The notes under the pieces: generated by a model
Seen by the model: the letters and a program-made list of their open reading frames with translations, nothing else
The model's database searches: none
Told to the model about the DNA's origin: nothing
Program-made: the position numbers and the translations under genes
Assembly: GCA_024760525.1 (NCBI GenBank)
Contig: CP060499.1
Location: 2,046,001-2,110,000, forward strand
Source of the DNA: Nitrospira sp.
GTDB lineage: Bacteria; Nitrospirota; Nitrospiria; Nitrospirales; Nitrospiraceae
Direction: 5' to 3'
Length of the DNA: 64,000 bases
Part shown: positions 42,208 through 51,588 of the stretch, piece by piece
Layout of the letters: the number at the start of each line of letters is the position of its first letter
How positions within the stretch are numbered: the first letter of the stretch is position 1

Positions 42208-43350
42208 TTACTTCGCCAATAAGATTTCTTGCGCCTTCCCGACACCACTTCCGAGTTTCACCGAATGGCCGAGCCCCTTCAGGACCATTTCAGTCGCGGC
42301 CAGCGCGGCGATCACATCAAACGTATCCGCATACCCCATATGAGACAATCGGAATACTTTCCCCTTGAGGTGATCCTGTCCACCGGCAGCTGTCATACCG
42401 TATTGCACACGAAGATTCTTATAAATCGCCTGCCCGTCAATTCCATCCGGCGCACAGACCGCCGTCAAGGCATCGCTGGGCGATTCCTTTGGAAACAGCG
42501 CCAGCCCGGCAGCCTTCACCCCTTCGCGCATGGCATGGGCCAAGCGGCCCTGTCGTGCAAACATCTTCTCCAGTCCCTCTGCCCTCATCATTCTGAACGC
42601 CTCTTGAAGGCCGATCACAAGCGAGACGGCGGGTGTGAAGGCGGTCTGATTCTTGACCTGATTTTCGCGTTCCTTTTTGAAGTTGAAATAAAAGGCGGCA
42701 TTTTTGGCTTTGTCGGCCAATGCCCACGCTTTATCGCTGACACTGACAAATGCCATGCCGGGAGGCAGCATCAGGGCCTTTTGGGAACCGGTGATCACGA
42801 CATCGAGCCCCCATGCATCAGTCTTGATGTCAAATACACCCAAGGCTGTAATGGCATCGACCACCAAAATAGTATTGTCGTAGCTCTTCATGATCTCACC
42901 CAGCGCCTTGACATCATGAGCGACGGCCGTCGAGGTCTCGCTGGCTTGCACATACACCGCTTTGATCGAAGGATCTTTTTTGAGAGCATCGGCAACTTGC
43001 TGAGGATTGACCGCATGTCCCCATTCAACTTTGATCTCGGTGGCTTGTACTCCGAAGGTCTTGCAGAGTTTGCCCCAGCGCTCTCCAAATTTACCCCCGT
43101 TGACATAGAGGGCCTTATCGCCTGGAGACAAAAAGTTCGAGACCGCCCCTTCCATGCCGCCTGTCCCGGAAGCGGCCAGCATCAGAACGTCATTTCGTGT
43201 TTGATACAACCATTTCAGTCCTTCGCGTACCTCTGCGAATATCGGATCAAACTCAGGTGCGCGATGATGAATCATCGGGCGCGCCATCGCCAGTAACACC
43301 TCCGGGGGTACGGGCGTCGGGCCAGGTGCCAAGAGATACCGCTTCAACAT
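42208..43350 (-). CDS. Class V aminotransferase, likely phosphoserine or serine-glyoxylate type
   Basis: A 380-residue PLP enzyme of the class V family. The N terminus MLKRYLLAPGPTPVPPEVLLAMARPMIHHRAPEFD and the PLP lysine K191 in GSQKALMLPPG are typical of alanine/serine-glyoxylate and small-hydrogenase-subunit-like aminotransferases. Because it lies directly upstream of serA, it may supply the phosphoserine aminotransferase step, as class V enzymes do in some other bacteria and archaea. Serine-glyoxylate transamination is the alternative. AAGGAGG lies 8 nt before the ATG. The upstream frame extends to 43506 without similarity. Confidence 0.88.
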   Translation of the reverse strand: MLKRYLLAPGPTPVPPEVLLAMARPMIHHRAPEFDPIFAEVREGLKWLYQTRNDVLMLAASGTGGMEGAVSNFLSPGDKALYVNGGKFGERWGKLCKTFGVQATEIKVEWGHAVNPQQVADALKKDPSIKAVYVQASETSTAVAHDVKALGEIMKSYDNTILVVDAITALGVFDIKTDAWGLDVVITGSQKALMLPPGMAFVSVSDKAWALADKAKNAAFYFNFKKERENQVKNQTAFTPAVSLVIGLQEAFRMMRAEGLEKMFARQGRLAHAMREGVKAAGLALFPKESPSDALTAVCAPDGIDGQAIYKNLRVQYGMTAAGGQDHLKGKVFRLSHMGYADTFDVIAALAATEMVLKGLGHSVKLGSGVGKAQEILLAK

Positions 43351-43547
43351 TGATCGATCCTCCTTCACGATGCCAATATTGTGGGATGGGCGCTCGAAGA
43401 GGTGGTACGCTACCATCTGTGTCAGGAGGCTGTCAAGGAATTGAACGACGCAACTGAAGACGGCATCAGGATTTTCTCTTCTATGAGGCGCTCGACACGG
43501 CGGCACAATCCGCTGGCCTCATTGTCCTCATTTCGTGCCCTCGTTGC

Positions 43548-44894
43548 ATGAACGGAGCAGCGCCGTACCTGTTCAATTTCTTGACAAGTATGCGATGGAT
43601 CGATAGGCTGGCTTCACGAATGCTACCGACGATGCCGAAGCTGGCCAAACCATGGAGTGTTGAGGCGGCGATTGTCGCGATCTTGGTGATCAGCGCCGGC
43701 GCGATAATGCTCCCGCACGGGAGCTGGGCACAGGATGTTCTCCCTGCTGAATCAGAATCCCTGCAGGAAGAAGATGATGTGGACCCCAATCTGGTCCCGC
43801 TGGAGCCCGAGTTGACGGTCTCTCCTCCGGACCTCCCATCAGCCGAAGGCAAGATTGAACAGCCTGAAGATGCAGTCGTTCAAGCGCCTCCGAACACGGC
43901 GAGCACCGATCCTCAGAGTACCACGTACAATATTCCCATCGTCATTGATCCGACAGTAGAAAGCCATATCCATTTCTTTAATACGTCGATTCGAAGCCGG
44001 TTTGAACAGTGGCTCCTGCGTCTCAACCGCTATCGTCCGCTGGTCGAACACATCTTTGCCGAATTCGACCTTCCCAGCGATCTCGTGAATCTCTCTCTCG
44101 TTGAAAGCGGCTTCAACCCCTACGCCTATTCGCGGGCCAAAGCCACCGGGCCATGGCAGTTTATGAAAGGGACCGGGAAGCTGTATGGGTTGCGTATCGA
44201 CCACTATGTTGATGAGCGACGTGATCCCATTAAATCTACGGTCGCGGCGGCTCGCTATCTGCGGGACTTATACGACTTATTCGGGGCGTGGCCCTTGGCA
44301 ATGGCCGCCTACAATGCCGGGGAAGGGAAAGTGTTACGGGCCCTGCATAAGGCCCAGGCGGAATCCTTCTCAGAGATCTCAAGAACAAAACTGATCCGGC
44401 GGGAGACGAAACAATACGTTCCCCGGATCATGGCCGCCACGATCATCGTGCGGAACCCGGATCAATATGGGTTTAACCAGGAGCCTGTCCCACTCCACCA
44501 GTTTGAGGAAGTCGTCGTGACTCGCCCGTTGCATTTCCGGGCGATCGCCAACGTGACGGGTATCCCATACAGCGAGCTTCGGCTGTTGAATCCGGAATTA
44601 CGGCGGGATGCCACACCTCCAGACGACTTGGCGTATCATCTGAAGGTTCCCCTAGGCACGAGCGCCAAAGTCGTCGAGCTCATCGACAGAGTTCCCACAT
44701 ACAAGTTTCCTCCCCTGCGAGCCCAACCTCAGTATGTCAAAACGGATGCGGCACGGAAGTACCGGGTCCGCATGGGTGATACGCTGGAAAAAGTCTCTCG
44801 GCGGTTTCGTGTGCCCCTCAAGACCCTCAAAACGCTCAACAATCTTTCCACTCCCACTATCAAGGCCGGCGAACTTCTGATTATTGCCCGGTAG
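43548..44894 (+). CDS. MltD-like lytic transglycosylase with LysM
   Basis: A 448-residue membrane-bound murein hydrolase. An N-terminal membrane segment (about 38-55) is followed by a Pro/Glu-rich linker, then an SLT domain of family 1D (catalytic E186 in SLVESGFNP; AMAAYNAGEG near 265). An LysM motif sits at the C terminus (KYRVRMGDTLEKVSRRFRVPLKTLKTLNN). A second LysM-like stretch around LHFRAIANVTGIPYSELRLLN may be degenerate. It cleaves peptidoglycan to 1,6-anhydro products, for growth or for pilus passage. Start choice is open; ATG 43590 and ATG 43620 are also in frame. Confidence 0.88.
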   Translation: MNGAAPYLFNFLTSMRWIDRLASRMLPTMPKLAKPWSVEAAIVAILVISAGAIMLPHGSWAQDVLPAESESLQEEDDVDPNLVPLEPELTVSPPDLPSAEGKIEQPEDAVVQAPPNTASTDPQSTTYNIPIVIDPTVESHIHFFNTSIRSRFEQWLLRLNRYRPLVEHIFAEFDLPSDLVNLSLVESGFNPYAYSRAKATGPWQFMKGTGKLYGLRIDHYVDERRDPIKSTVAAARYLRDLYDLFGAWPLAMAAYNAGEGKVLRALHKAQAESFSEISRTKLIRRETKQYVPRIMAATIIVRNPDQYGFNQEPVPLHQFEEVVVTRPLHFRAIANVTGIPYSELRLLNPELRRDATPPDDLAYHLKVPLGTSAKVVELIDRVPTYKFPPLRAQPQYVKTDAARKYRVRMGDTLEKVSRRFRVPLKTLKTLNNLSTPTIKAGELLIIAR

Positions 44895-44925
44895 CAAACG
44901 ACTGTCGGGAGCGTACGCGTTCCGC

Positions 44926-44948
44926 CACTCCGTCGGCGACGGAGTGGT
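44926..44948. terminator. Bidirectional terminator hairpin
   Basis: A perfect 10-bp stem (ccactccgtc and gacggagtgg) with a 3-nt loop lies between the convergent transglycosylase and TPR protein genes. Both flanks are only weakly T-rich. Confidence 0.65.
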
Positions 44949-44952
44949 CTGT

Positions 44953-45729
44953 CTATGGTTTGGATGGCTTTGAAGGGGCGACTGGAGCGGAAGCTGCGGC
45001 GGCCGGTGCAGGCTCCGGAGTTTTCTTGGCCTCGATGACTTTGACACGCATCGCAGCCTCGCCTGTCAGAGGGGAATTGGGGTACGTCTTGGTCAGATCC
45101 TGATAATGCTTGAGAGCTTCGTCCGGCTTGGATCGATTCTCTTCCAGTCTGGCGATTTCAAAGAGAGCAGAATCCCGGTTCATCGCTCCAGGGATTTCAA
45201 GGATCGTCGCATAGGTCTTGGCGGCTTGCTCAAGATCTCCCTTCAGAAGATACGCATAGCCCAGTTTTTGATGAACCAGTCCGAGAAGCGAGATATTAGA
45301 TCCATACGTGGCAATGAACCGCTTGTAAGTTTCGATGGCTGAGTCTAGATCGTTCGACTGAAGGAATGCATTTCCAAGACTGAACTGGGCCAGAGGAGCC
45401 GTCGGGGTCCGGGGATATTCCTCCAGTATCTTTTTGTACAGGGCAATCGCCTCCTTCAGATTGGCTGCTGCCTTCTGAGGATCGTTGGGCGGACGATTAA
45501 AGAGATGAAGGGTGGCTTCTCGTTCTAGCTCTTGAGCCTTACTGGCATTTTGCGCGTCATACCAGAAGACTCCCCAGAGACCGCCCGCCATGACGAGCAG
45601 AAGAACGAATCCAACCAGGAGTGACCATCGATAATTCTTCAGCCCGAGCACCCAGTGCTCCAACCCACTCACAAGGTGCGCTTCATCGACCGGCAATGTT
45701 CGAGGCGGTACTTTAATTCGGTATGTCAT
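44953..45729 (-). CDS. Membrane-anchored TPR protein
   Basis: A 258-residue protein with a single membrane segment at about 36-57 and then TPR-like helices (LKEAIALYKKILEEYP, QSNDLDSAIETYKRFIATYG, LLKGDLEQAAKTYATILE, PDEALKHYQDLTKTYPNSP). The tail is Ala/Pro/Lys-rich. The shape resembles YfgM/TolA-associated (YbgF-like) periplasmic TPR proteins, but the topology here has the N terminus in the cytoplasm. No assigned function. It is divergent from the BioF-like gene. Confidence 0.7.
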   Translation of the reverse strand: MTYRIKVPPRTLPVDEAHLVSGLEHWVLGLKNYRWSLLVGFVLLLVMAGGLWGVFWYDAQNASKAQELEREATLHLFNRPPNDPQKAAANLKEAIALYKKILEEYPRTPTAPLAQFSLGNAFLQSNDLDSAIETYKRFIATYGSNISLLGLVHQKLGYAYLLKGDLEQAAKTYATILEIPGAMNRDSALFEIARLEENRSKPDEALKHYQDLTKTYPNSPLTGEAAMRVKVIEAKKTPEPAPAAAASAPVAPSKPSKP

Positions 45730-45882
45730 CAGGGACCTTTACATGATTTCTCAACTAAGAACCGGCTTTCTGCTTCAGAACCGTTGCTTTATACTAAGGA
45801 TGATTTCCCTTGTCAATGCGATCGATGGGACCGCATCGCAAGGGAGAATCACTGCGACGGCTTAAGGACTTTGCGACGCGGT

Positions 45883-47043
45883 ATGTTTCGAATGAGACTC
45901 CAGCAGCTCGCGGACCAATCGTTATTGCGCAGCTTATCGCCATTGGAATCGGCCACGGGGCCGACCGTCCGATATGCCGGACGCGAGATCCTCCTGCTTT
46001 CCTCGAATGACTATCTCGGACTTTCAACACATCCGGAAGTGATACGCGCCGCAATCGAGGCCACCGAACAATATGGCACCGGGTCAGGCGCGTCGCGCCT
46101 GATCAGCGGAACTCTTCCACCCCATGTGCACCTCGAAGCCGCCCTGGCGACTTTCAAAGGAACCGAAGCCGCCCTCCTCTTTGGGGCCGGTTATTTGGCG
46201 AACCTCGGCGTCATCCCCAATCTCATCGCGCGTGGAGGCCTCATTCTGGCGGATCGATTGTGTCATGCCAGCCTGATCGACGGCTGCCGGTTGAGCCATG
46301 CTGATTTTCGCGTATTCCGCCATCTCGACTGCGCTCATGTCGAGTCATTGCTTCGGCGACGAACAACGAATCGCCCCACGCTTATCATCACGGAGGGGCT
46401 GTTCAGCATGGACGGCGACCTTGCGCCGTTACCCGACTTGGTGTCACTGGCCGAGCGATACGGCGCAATGTTGTATGTCGACGATGCCCATGGGACCGGC
46501 ATCATGGGGCCGACCGGTCGAGGCACGATCGAACATTTCGGCTTGGAGCATCGGATCCCCTTTCACATGGGGACGCTCAGTAAGGCGCTCGGCAACCACG
46601 GCGCCTACGTGGTCGGCCCCAACGACCTCGTTCAGTATTTGATCAACACAACCCGTCCGTTCATTTTCACAACGGCTCTTCCGCCTGCTGTCGCGGCGGC
46701 CGCTTCAGCCGCGTTGGATGTCATTCAACATGAGCCGGAACGTCGGGCGCGGCTCTGGTCGAATCGACAGCGGTTGTTCAACGGACTGCTGCGCCTCGGT
46801 TTTCGGATGACTCAGACGGTCGGTCCCATCCTGCCTGTTCTGGTCGGTGGTGCGGCCGGTGCGGCCGCGCTAGCCGAACAGCTGCTCTCTCACGGAATTT
46901 ACGCCCCCGCCATTCGGCCGCCGACGGTGCCGGACGGAACCAGCCGGATACGATTTACGGTGACGTCGGAACATACCGCCGATCAGATCGACGAAGCGCT
47001 TCGCGTGCTGGACATCACGGGCCGCGCGACAGGGCTCCTGTAG
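45883..47043 (+). CDS. 8-amino-7-oxononanoate synthase-like PLP enzyme
   Basis: An alpha-oxoamine synthase of about 386 residues. Motifs: LLLSSNDYLGLSTHPEV, YGTGSGASRLISGT, IITEGLFSMDGDLAPL, YVDDAHGTGIMGPTGRG and the PLP lysine K234 in MGTLSKALGNHG. It most likely is BioF, condensing pimeloyl-ACP (or CoA) with alanine in biotin synthesis. A 2-amino-3-oxobutyrate CoA ligase is less likely because such enzymes differ around the active site. No other biotin gene is visible here. The start at ATG 45883 fits the family length, with ATG 45892 as the alternative. Confidence 0.86.
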   Translation: MFRMRLQQLADQSLLRSLSPLESATGPTVRYAGREILLLSSNDYLGLSTHPEVIRAAIEATEQYGTGSGASRLISGTLPPHVHLEAALATFKGTEAALLFGAGYLANLGVIPNLIARGGLILADRLCHASLIDGCRLSHADFRVFRHLDCAHVESLLRRRTTNRPTLIITEGLFSMDGDLAPLPDLVSLAERYGAMLYVDDAHGTGIMGPTGRGTIEHFGLEHRIPFHMGTLSKALGNHGAYVVGPNDLVQYLINTTRPFIFTTALPPAVAAAASAALDVIQHEPERRARLWSNRQRLFNGLLRLGFRMTQTVGPILPVLVGGAAGAAALAEQLLSHGIYAPAIRPPTVPDGTSRIRFTVTSEHTADQIDEALRVLDITGRATGLL

Positions 47044-47081
47044 GCCTCATCTCAACCGGCTCGCACCTTCCGCCTATTTTC

Positions 47082-47109
47082 TTGCTTTCCGGGTTTGCTA
47101 TGGCATGAT
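47082..47109 (+). promoter_or_regulatory. Possible promoter for pilT
   Basis: TTGCTT, 16 nt, CATGAT, in the gap between bioF-like and pilT genes. It is a partial match to sigma-70 hexamers. Confidence 0.3.
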
Positions 47110-47162
47110 GCACAAGAGATTTTTGTCCCGCGTTCGATTCATATTACTGAGGATTTCGGGCA

Positions 47163-48221
47163 ATGGATATTTCCAAGCTCCTTACGTTTTCCGTCAAGGA
47201 GGGCGCCTCCGACTGCCATATCAGTGCCGGAGAACCCCCCATGATTCGTATTCACGGCGATCTGAAAAAGCTTGACCACCCTGCTCTCACTCCCGATGAA
47301 ACGCACGCCTTGATCTACGACATGATGAACGATTCCCAGCGGAAGAACTTCGAAGAAAAGCGTGAATGTGACTTTTCCTTCGAACTCGGTGATATCGCCC
47401 GTTTCCGTGTCAACGTCTTCGTGCAACAGCGAGGATTGGGTGCCGTGTTTCGGAACATTCCGACCACCATTCTCCCGCTGGAGAAGCTGGGGATGCCGCC
47501 TATCCTTCGGCAACTCTGCGATAAGGAAAAGGGGTTGATATTAGTCACTGGACCAACCGGTTCCGGTAAGTCCACCACGCTTGCGGCGATGGTGGATTAC
47601 TTGAACAATACGTTCGAAGGCCACATCATCACCATCGAAGATCCGATCGAATTCGTCCACAGATCCAAGAAGTGCCTGGTCAACCAACGAGAACTCGGTG
47701 TCCATACCTTGTCCTTCGCCAACGCCCTGAAGTCGGCGCTTCGCGAAGATCCCGACATCGTGTTGGTGGGAGAAATGCGGGATTTGGATACCATTCAGCT
47801 GGCGTTGACGGCCGCGGAAACCGGACACTTGGTCTTCGGAACCCTCCACACATCGAGCGCTCCTAAGACGATCGACCGTATCATCGACGCCTTTCCCCCG
47901 GCGCAGCAGGCACAAATCAGAACCCAGCTTTCGGAGGCGCTGGAAGCCGTCATCACACAAACGCTGTTGAAGAAAAAAGCAGGTGGTCGTGTTGCCGCGC
48001 TGGAGGTCATGGTGGCGACGACCGCCGTCCGGAATCTGATCCGTGAGGCCAAGCTGCACCAAATTCCTGGGATCATGCAGGCGAGCCAAAAAGACGGCAT
48101 GCAAACGATGGATATGGCCTTGGTCGATCTCGCGACACGCGGTGTCGTGCACAAGGCCGAAGCGCAATCTCGCAGCATGAACCCCAATCTTTTCGGTCCG
48201 TCGGTTGCCGGCGCAGCGTAG
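47163..48221 (+). CDS. pilT: Type IV pilus retraction ATPase PilT
   Basis: A hexameric ATPase that depolymerises pili and powers twitching motility, 352 residues. Walker A is GPTGSGKST (130-138), the Asp box holds ITIEDPIEFVH, Walker B is DPDIVLVGEMRD and the His box is GHLVFGTLHT. The PilT-specific motif near residue 288 reads AVRNLIREAK, close to the AIRNLIRE signature that distinguishes PilT from PilB and PilU. It precedes pilU by 27 bp, so the two are probably co-transcribed. Confidence 0.95.
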   Translation: MDISKLLTFSVKEGASDCHISAGEPPMIRIHGDLKKLDHPALTPDETHALIYDMMNDSQRKNFEEKRECDFSFELGDIARFRVNVFVQQRGLGAVFRNIPTTILPLEKLGMPPILRQLCDKEKGLILVTGPTGSGKSTTLAAMVDYLNNTFEGHIITIEDPIEFVHRSKKCLVNQRELGVHTLSFANALKSALREDPDIVLVGEMRDLDTIQLALTAAETGHLVFGTLHTSSAPKTIDRIIDAFPPAQQAQIRTQLSEALEAVITQTLLKKKAGGRVAALEVMVATTAVRNLIREAKLHQIPGIMQASQKDGMQTMDMALVDLATRGVVHKAEAQSRSMNPNLFGPSVAGAA

Positions 48222-48248
48222 AATCCGGAACAAAGGCGACCTCTCACC

Positions 48249-49424
48249 ATGGAAGTTCGAAGCCTGTTAAAAGTGATGGTGGACCGCGAAGCGTCGGACT
48301 TGTATTTGACCGTCGACGCCCCGCCGATTTACCGGATTCATGGCGCGACTCAGCAAACCGATGCGCCGCCTTTCAACAACGAGCAGCTCGAAGCCTTGGC
48401 ATTGGCGCTGATGCGCGGTCAGCAACGGAGCGAATTCGAAGAAAAGATGGAGATGAATCTGGCGCTGTATTACAAGGATTTAGGCCGTTTTCGCGTCAAC
48501 ATCTTCAGGCAAAAAGGCAATGTCGGGCTCGTCTTCCGCCTCATCAAAGCCGAAATCCAGACGGTGGAGCAGTTGCAGCTTCCTCCGATCATCAAAGATA
48601 TCGCCATGACGAAGCGCGGCCTCGTGCTCGTCGTCGGCGCCACCGGCTCAGGGAAATCGACCTCGCTGGCCGCCATGATCGACCACCGGAACTCGATTCA
48701 TCCCGGCCATATCATCACGGTTGAGGATCCCATCGAGTTCGTGCACCAGCACAAAAAGTCGATCATCACTCAACGCGAAGTCGGATTCGATACCTTGACT
48801 TTTCAGAACGCGTTGAAGAATACCTTGCGCCAAGCCCCGGACGTGATCCTCATCGGCGAGGTTCGGGATACGGAAACCATGGAAGCCGCGATTACGTTCG
48901 CGGAAACCGGGCATCTGTGTATCGGAACCCTGCATTCGAACAATGCCAACCAGGCGATCGAACGCATCATGAATTTCTTCCCGGTCGAACGTCACGCCCA
49001 GATCTATCTGCAACTGTCCCTGAATTTGCGCGCGATCATCTCCCAACGATTGATTCCATCGGTCGACGGCAAACGAGCCCCGGCACTGGAAATCATGCTC
49101 GACACGCCGCGCATCAAAGACTTGATCAAGAAAGCCGAGGTCGATACGTTAAAAGAAGCCATGGAGCAAGGCATCGACGAAGGCTGCCAGACGTTCGATC
49201 ACGTACTGTTTCAGCTGTACAAGGCCAATAAAATCAGCCTCGAACAGGCCTTGATCAACGCCGACAGCGCGAACAACCTACGCTTAAAAATCAAGCTCGA
49301 GGGGCTGAAAGGCGACGACGCGGTGAATGCCTTGCTGGATAAACAGATGGATAGCCACGCGACGGATGCCTTTAAGATACAAGGGGGCGCTTCCGGAAAC
49401 GTGACTCCGATTCGCAAGCGGTAG
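48249..49424 (+). CDS. pilU: PilT-dependent retraction ATPase PilU
   Basis: A PilT paralogue of 391 residues that in Vibrio and Pseudomonas aids PilT in strong retraction. Walker A is GATGSGKST (130-138), the Asp box is ITVEDPIEFVH, Walker B is APDVILIGEVRD and the His box is GHLCIGTLHS. It lacks the exact AIRNLIRE motif (TPRIKDLIKK instead), as expected for PilU, and has the longer C-terminal tail. It converges on the cytochrome c gene with a 15-bp gap. Confidence 0.93.
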   Translation: MEVRSLLKVMVDREASDLYLTVDAPPIYRIHGATQQTDAPPFNNEQLEALALALMRGQQRSEFEEKMEMNLALYYKDLGRFRVNIFRQKGNVGLVFRLIKAEIQTVEQLQLPPIIKDIAMTKRGLVLVVGATGSGKSTSLAAMIDHRNSIHPGHIITVEDPIEFVHQHKKSIITQREVGFDTLTFQNALKNTLRQAPDVILIGEVRDTETMEAAITFAETGHLCIGTLHSNNANQAIERIMNFFPVERHAQIYLQLSLNLRAIISQRLIPSVDGKRAPALEIMLDTPRIKDLIKKAEVDTLKEAMEQGIDEGCQTFDHVLFQLYKANKISLEQALINADSANNLRLKIKLEGLKGDDAVNALLDKQMDSHATDAFKIQGGASGNVTPIRKR

Positions 49425-49439
49425 CCCCACCGCTCACCT

Positions 49440-49979
49440 TCACCGGTTCGAACTCCCTTCAGTCTGACCTTCAAGATACGACGCCATCTTCTCCAGAGCC
49501 AGGGCACTGAGCCTGGATCCGTACCAGGTCGGCATCGTATGGCCGGGATAGCCGCGCACCACAAATCGCTCCGGTTCGAGCACGGACTCAACGATATACT
49601 CGCGCACCGACGTGGCGTCCCCATGATAGTCGGCGTCGCTGATCCGCTGTTTCCCCGTTGTGCCCATGATCAACGGCGGTCCGACTTGGCCATTGGCTCC
49701 GGGAATCCCAGGAATGATGTGGCACACCGGGCAACCAGGCCGTGTGAATATATCGATAAGAGGCTCGTCTCCCGTGACCAGCGGAACGGCTTCTGGTTTG
49801 AGTGCAGCATCCATGGATGGGCTCGGCTGTCGGTGAGAGACAGGTGGATCACGAAGCGCCCAAAGCACCGATAATAGGACCATCACGATGGCCGCTAGAA
49901 CCACGACCTGTTCGCGGGAGCGCGGCGTAGGGTTTCCGACTGATACTGAAGACTGAGCGGGATCTCGTTCAGTGCTCAA
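49440..49979 (-). CDS. Membrane-anchored cytochrome c
   Basis: A 179-residue monoheme c-type cytochrome. One N-terminal membrane segment (about 25-42) is not followed by a signal-peptidase site, so it should stay anchored. Heme binds at CPVCH (C83, C86, H87), and the axial Met is probably M149 in GYPGHTMPTWYG. The stretch IPGANGQVGPPLIMG resembles class I cytochromes of respiratory chains. The electron partner is unknown. Confidence 0.85.
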   Translation of the reverse strand: MSTERDPAQSSVSVGNPTPRSREQVVVLAAIVMVLLSVLWALRDPPVSHRQPSPSMDAALKPEAVPLVTGDEPLIDIFTRPGCPVCHIIPGIPGANGQVGPPLIMGTTGKQRISDADYHGDATSVREYIVESVLEPERFVVRGYPGHTMPTWYGSRLSALALEKMASYLEGQTEGSSNR

Positions 49980-50032
49980 AGATCACCCTGCCGATTGATG
50001 AGCAAGGAGTGCGGGCATGACGGGAGAAGAGA

Positions 50033-50896
50033 TTAGTTCCCAACATCCGCTGCGCATCGGAACCCGATCGTGCGATCCTCAAAATCCGGCTCAGCCGAAA
50101 ACCGAGCGGTCACACGGAGCGCGATCGGCAAGTCGGCCCAGGATCCACCTCGCAGCACGCGCTTTTCTCCGGTTGAGGGACCGGTCGGATTCTTTTCTGG
50201 ACTCAGAAGATAGTATTCACGATCATACCAATCACCCACCCATTCAGCCGCGTTCCCAGCCATATGGGAGAGCCCATACGGGCTCCTGCCGCCGCTCTTC
50301 AGCCCAAATCGTACGCTCATCCCCTCAAGCCCGCTTCCGACCGGAACCAGGGTCACAGCGTCACTCACCCATACACCTCGATTATAATTCGCGATGTCGA
50401 CGAATGGCTGCATGTGCCCCCAAGGGTAGCGTCGGCCGTCAGTCCCCCGACCAGCCTTTTCCCATTCTGCTTCCGTGGGTAGACGTCTCCCCGCCCACTT
50501 ACAGTACCTCGCTGCGTCAGTCCACGACATCCCAACGGCGGGAAGGTCCTTGAGGCTCTGAGTGGCCCCATCATCCCACATTGGAGGCAAGTTGCGATTA
50601 GCCGACTCAACGAATGTCTGATAGCGGCCGGCTGTGACTTCAAACTGATCGATGTAATATTCGTCGAGTGTCACGTGATGTTCCGGTTTTTCATTCGGCA
50701 GTCCATCGTTGCTTCCCATTAGAAATGGTCCGGCAGGAATACGGATCATCGGCGCCCCGTCTTTTCCCCTGATGGTCTCAGCAGGAGTACCTGTTTGATG
50801 TCCCTCGTCCGATATCGCGGCGACTGTGAGACCTGCCCCATTGACTAAAAGGATCAGCAACAGGGCAGTGAGCCACGTGTAAGTTCGGGGCAGCAT
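50033..50896 (-). CDS. SUMF1/FGE-fold exported protein lacking the catalytic Cys
   Basis: A protein of about 287 residues with an N-terminal signal or anchor (TWLTALLLILLVNGAGL) and a formylglycine-generating-enzyme-like C-lectin fold. It has the family blocks IPAGPFLMGSNDG, LDEYYIDQFEVT, RRLPTEAEWEKAGRG, and RVLRGGSWADLP then FRCAADVGN. The Cys that ends the RGGS-x-x-C copper-site motif in true FGE is missing here (RGGSWAD), so sulfatase maturation is unlikely. EgtB- and PvdO-like relatives share the fold with other roles. The start is uncertain: ATG 50896 restores a normal signal, while a frame reaching 50998 would overlap the next gene. Confidence 0.75.
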   Translation of the reverse strand: MLPRTYTWLTALLLILLVNGAGLTVAAISDEGHQTGTPAETIRGKDGAPMIRIPAGPFLMGSNDGLPNEKPEHHVTLDEYYIDQFEVTAGRYQTFVESANRNLPPMWDDGATQSLKDLPAVGMSWTDAARYCKWAGRRLPTEAEWEKAGRGTDGRRYPWGHMQPFVDIANYNRGVWVSDAVTLVPVGSGLEGMSVRFGLKSGGRSPYGLSHMAGNAAEWVGDWYDREYYLLSPEKNPTGPSTGEKRVLRGGSWADLPIALRVTARFSAEPDFEDRTIGFRCAADVGN

Positions 50897-50930
50897 AGGA
50901 ATTTTGGAAAGGGCGACGGAGAGTGCTCCT

Positions 50931-51341
50931 TCAGACGGACATCTTCCCTTGAACGAATTTGAGGAGCTGATCGAGGCCGCCGGCTTCGATCTTGCCATTG
51001 GGTGTCAGCTTGTCGACTAAATCCGGCAGGAGGCCGGCTAGCTGCGAACTGGCCGCACCAGACGAGAGCCCTGCTTGGGCCGCCACTTGTTTGAGGAGGT
51101 CGTTTCCAAGTCCTTGCTCAACCTGATTGGGCGTCACCGGAAGATTGTGCCCTGTGCTCACCCACGAATTCACGATCTCACCGAGACCATTCTTTTGGAA
51201 TGCTTGGACGAGGCCGGTTAGCCCACCGATGCTGCTATTTTGACCCAGGAGACTGGTCAAAGCCTGAAGCAGAGGATTCTGGCCTCCTTGCCCGCCCATC
51301 ATTCCGCTTGCTGCTTGCCCCAATTGATCCATTAATCCCAT
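50931..51341 (-). CDS. YidB/DUF937 family protein
   Basis: A 136-residue protein of the DUF937 (YidB) family, which has no established function. Features are the Gly/Gln-rich N terminus (LGQAASGMMGGQGGQNPLLQALTSLL), then NGLGEIVNSWVSTGHNLPVTPNQVEQGLG and a C-terminal helical region with LDQLLKFVQGK. No signal peptide. AAGGAG lies 6 nt before the ATG. The FGE-fold gene follows with a 34-bp gap on the same strand. Confidence 0.85.
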   Translation of the reverse strand: MGLMDQLGQAASGMMGGQGGQNPLLQALTSLLGQNSSIGGLTGLVQAFQKNGLGEIVNSWVSTGHNLPVTPNQVEQGLGNDLLKQVAAQAGLSSGAASSQLAGLLPDLVDKLTPNGKIEAGGLDQLLKFVQGKMSV

Positions 51342-51555
51342 GACGAGCTCCTTCTGTGTGTGGGCAGTCGAATGTCAACAGATATGTCACTCCGGTCATC
51401 TCTGGAATGAGGATGTAACACAGACACAAGCGACAATCCAATGGGCACTTTGGATACGTTCTGGCCCAAAGTCGAAAAACTAGAATGCTCGTCGTACCTA
51501 CAAAAACCGAGGATCGGACCAATTGTGAGGGGCTATAAAACCATCAAACTTTTGG

Positions 51556-51561
51556 TATGAT
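51556..51561 (+). promoter_or_regulatory. Extended -10 promoter element for the beta-barrel gene
   Basis: TATGAT with an upstream TGG, in an AT-rich stretch about 30 bp before the start. No good -35 box is seen, as allowed for extended -10 promoters. Confidence 0.4.
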
Positions 51562-51588
51562 AATTTACTGGTTAAAGGAGTCATGCGC

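Noticed and set aside
42229..43296. A 355-codon open frame on the plus strand
   Set aside because: Antisense to the class V aminotransferase and without recognisable motifs.
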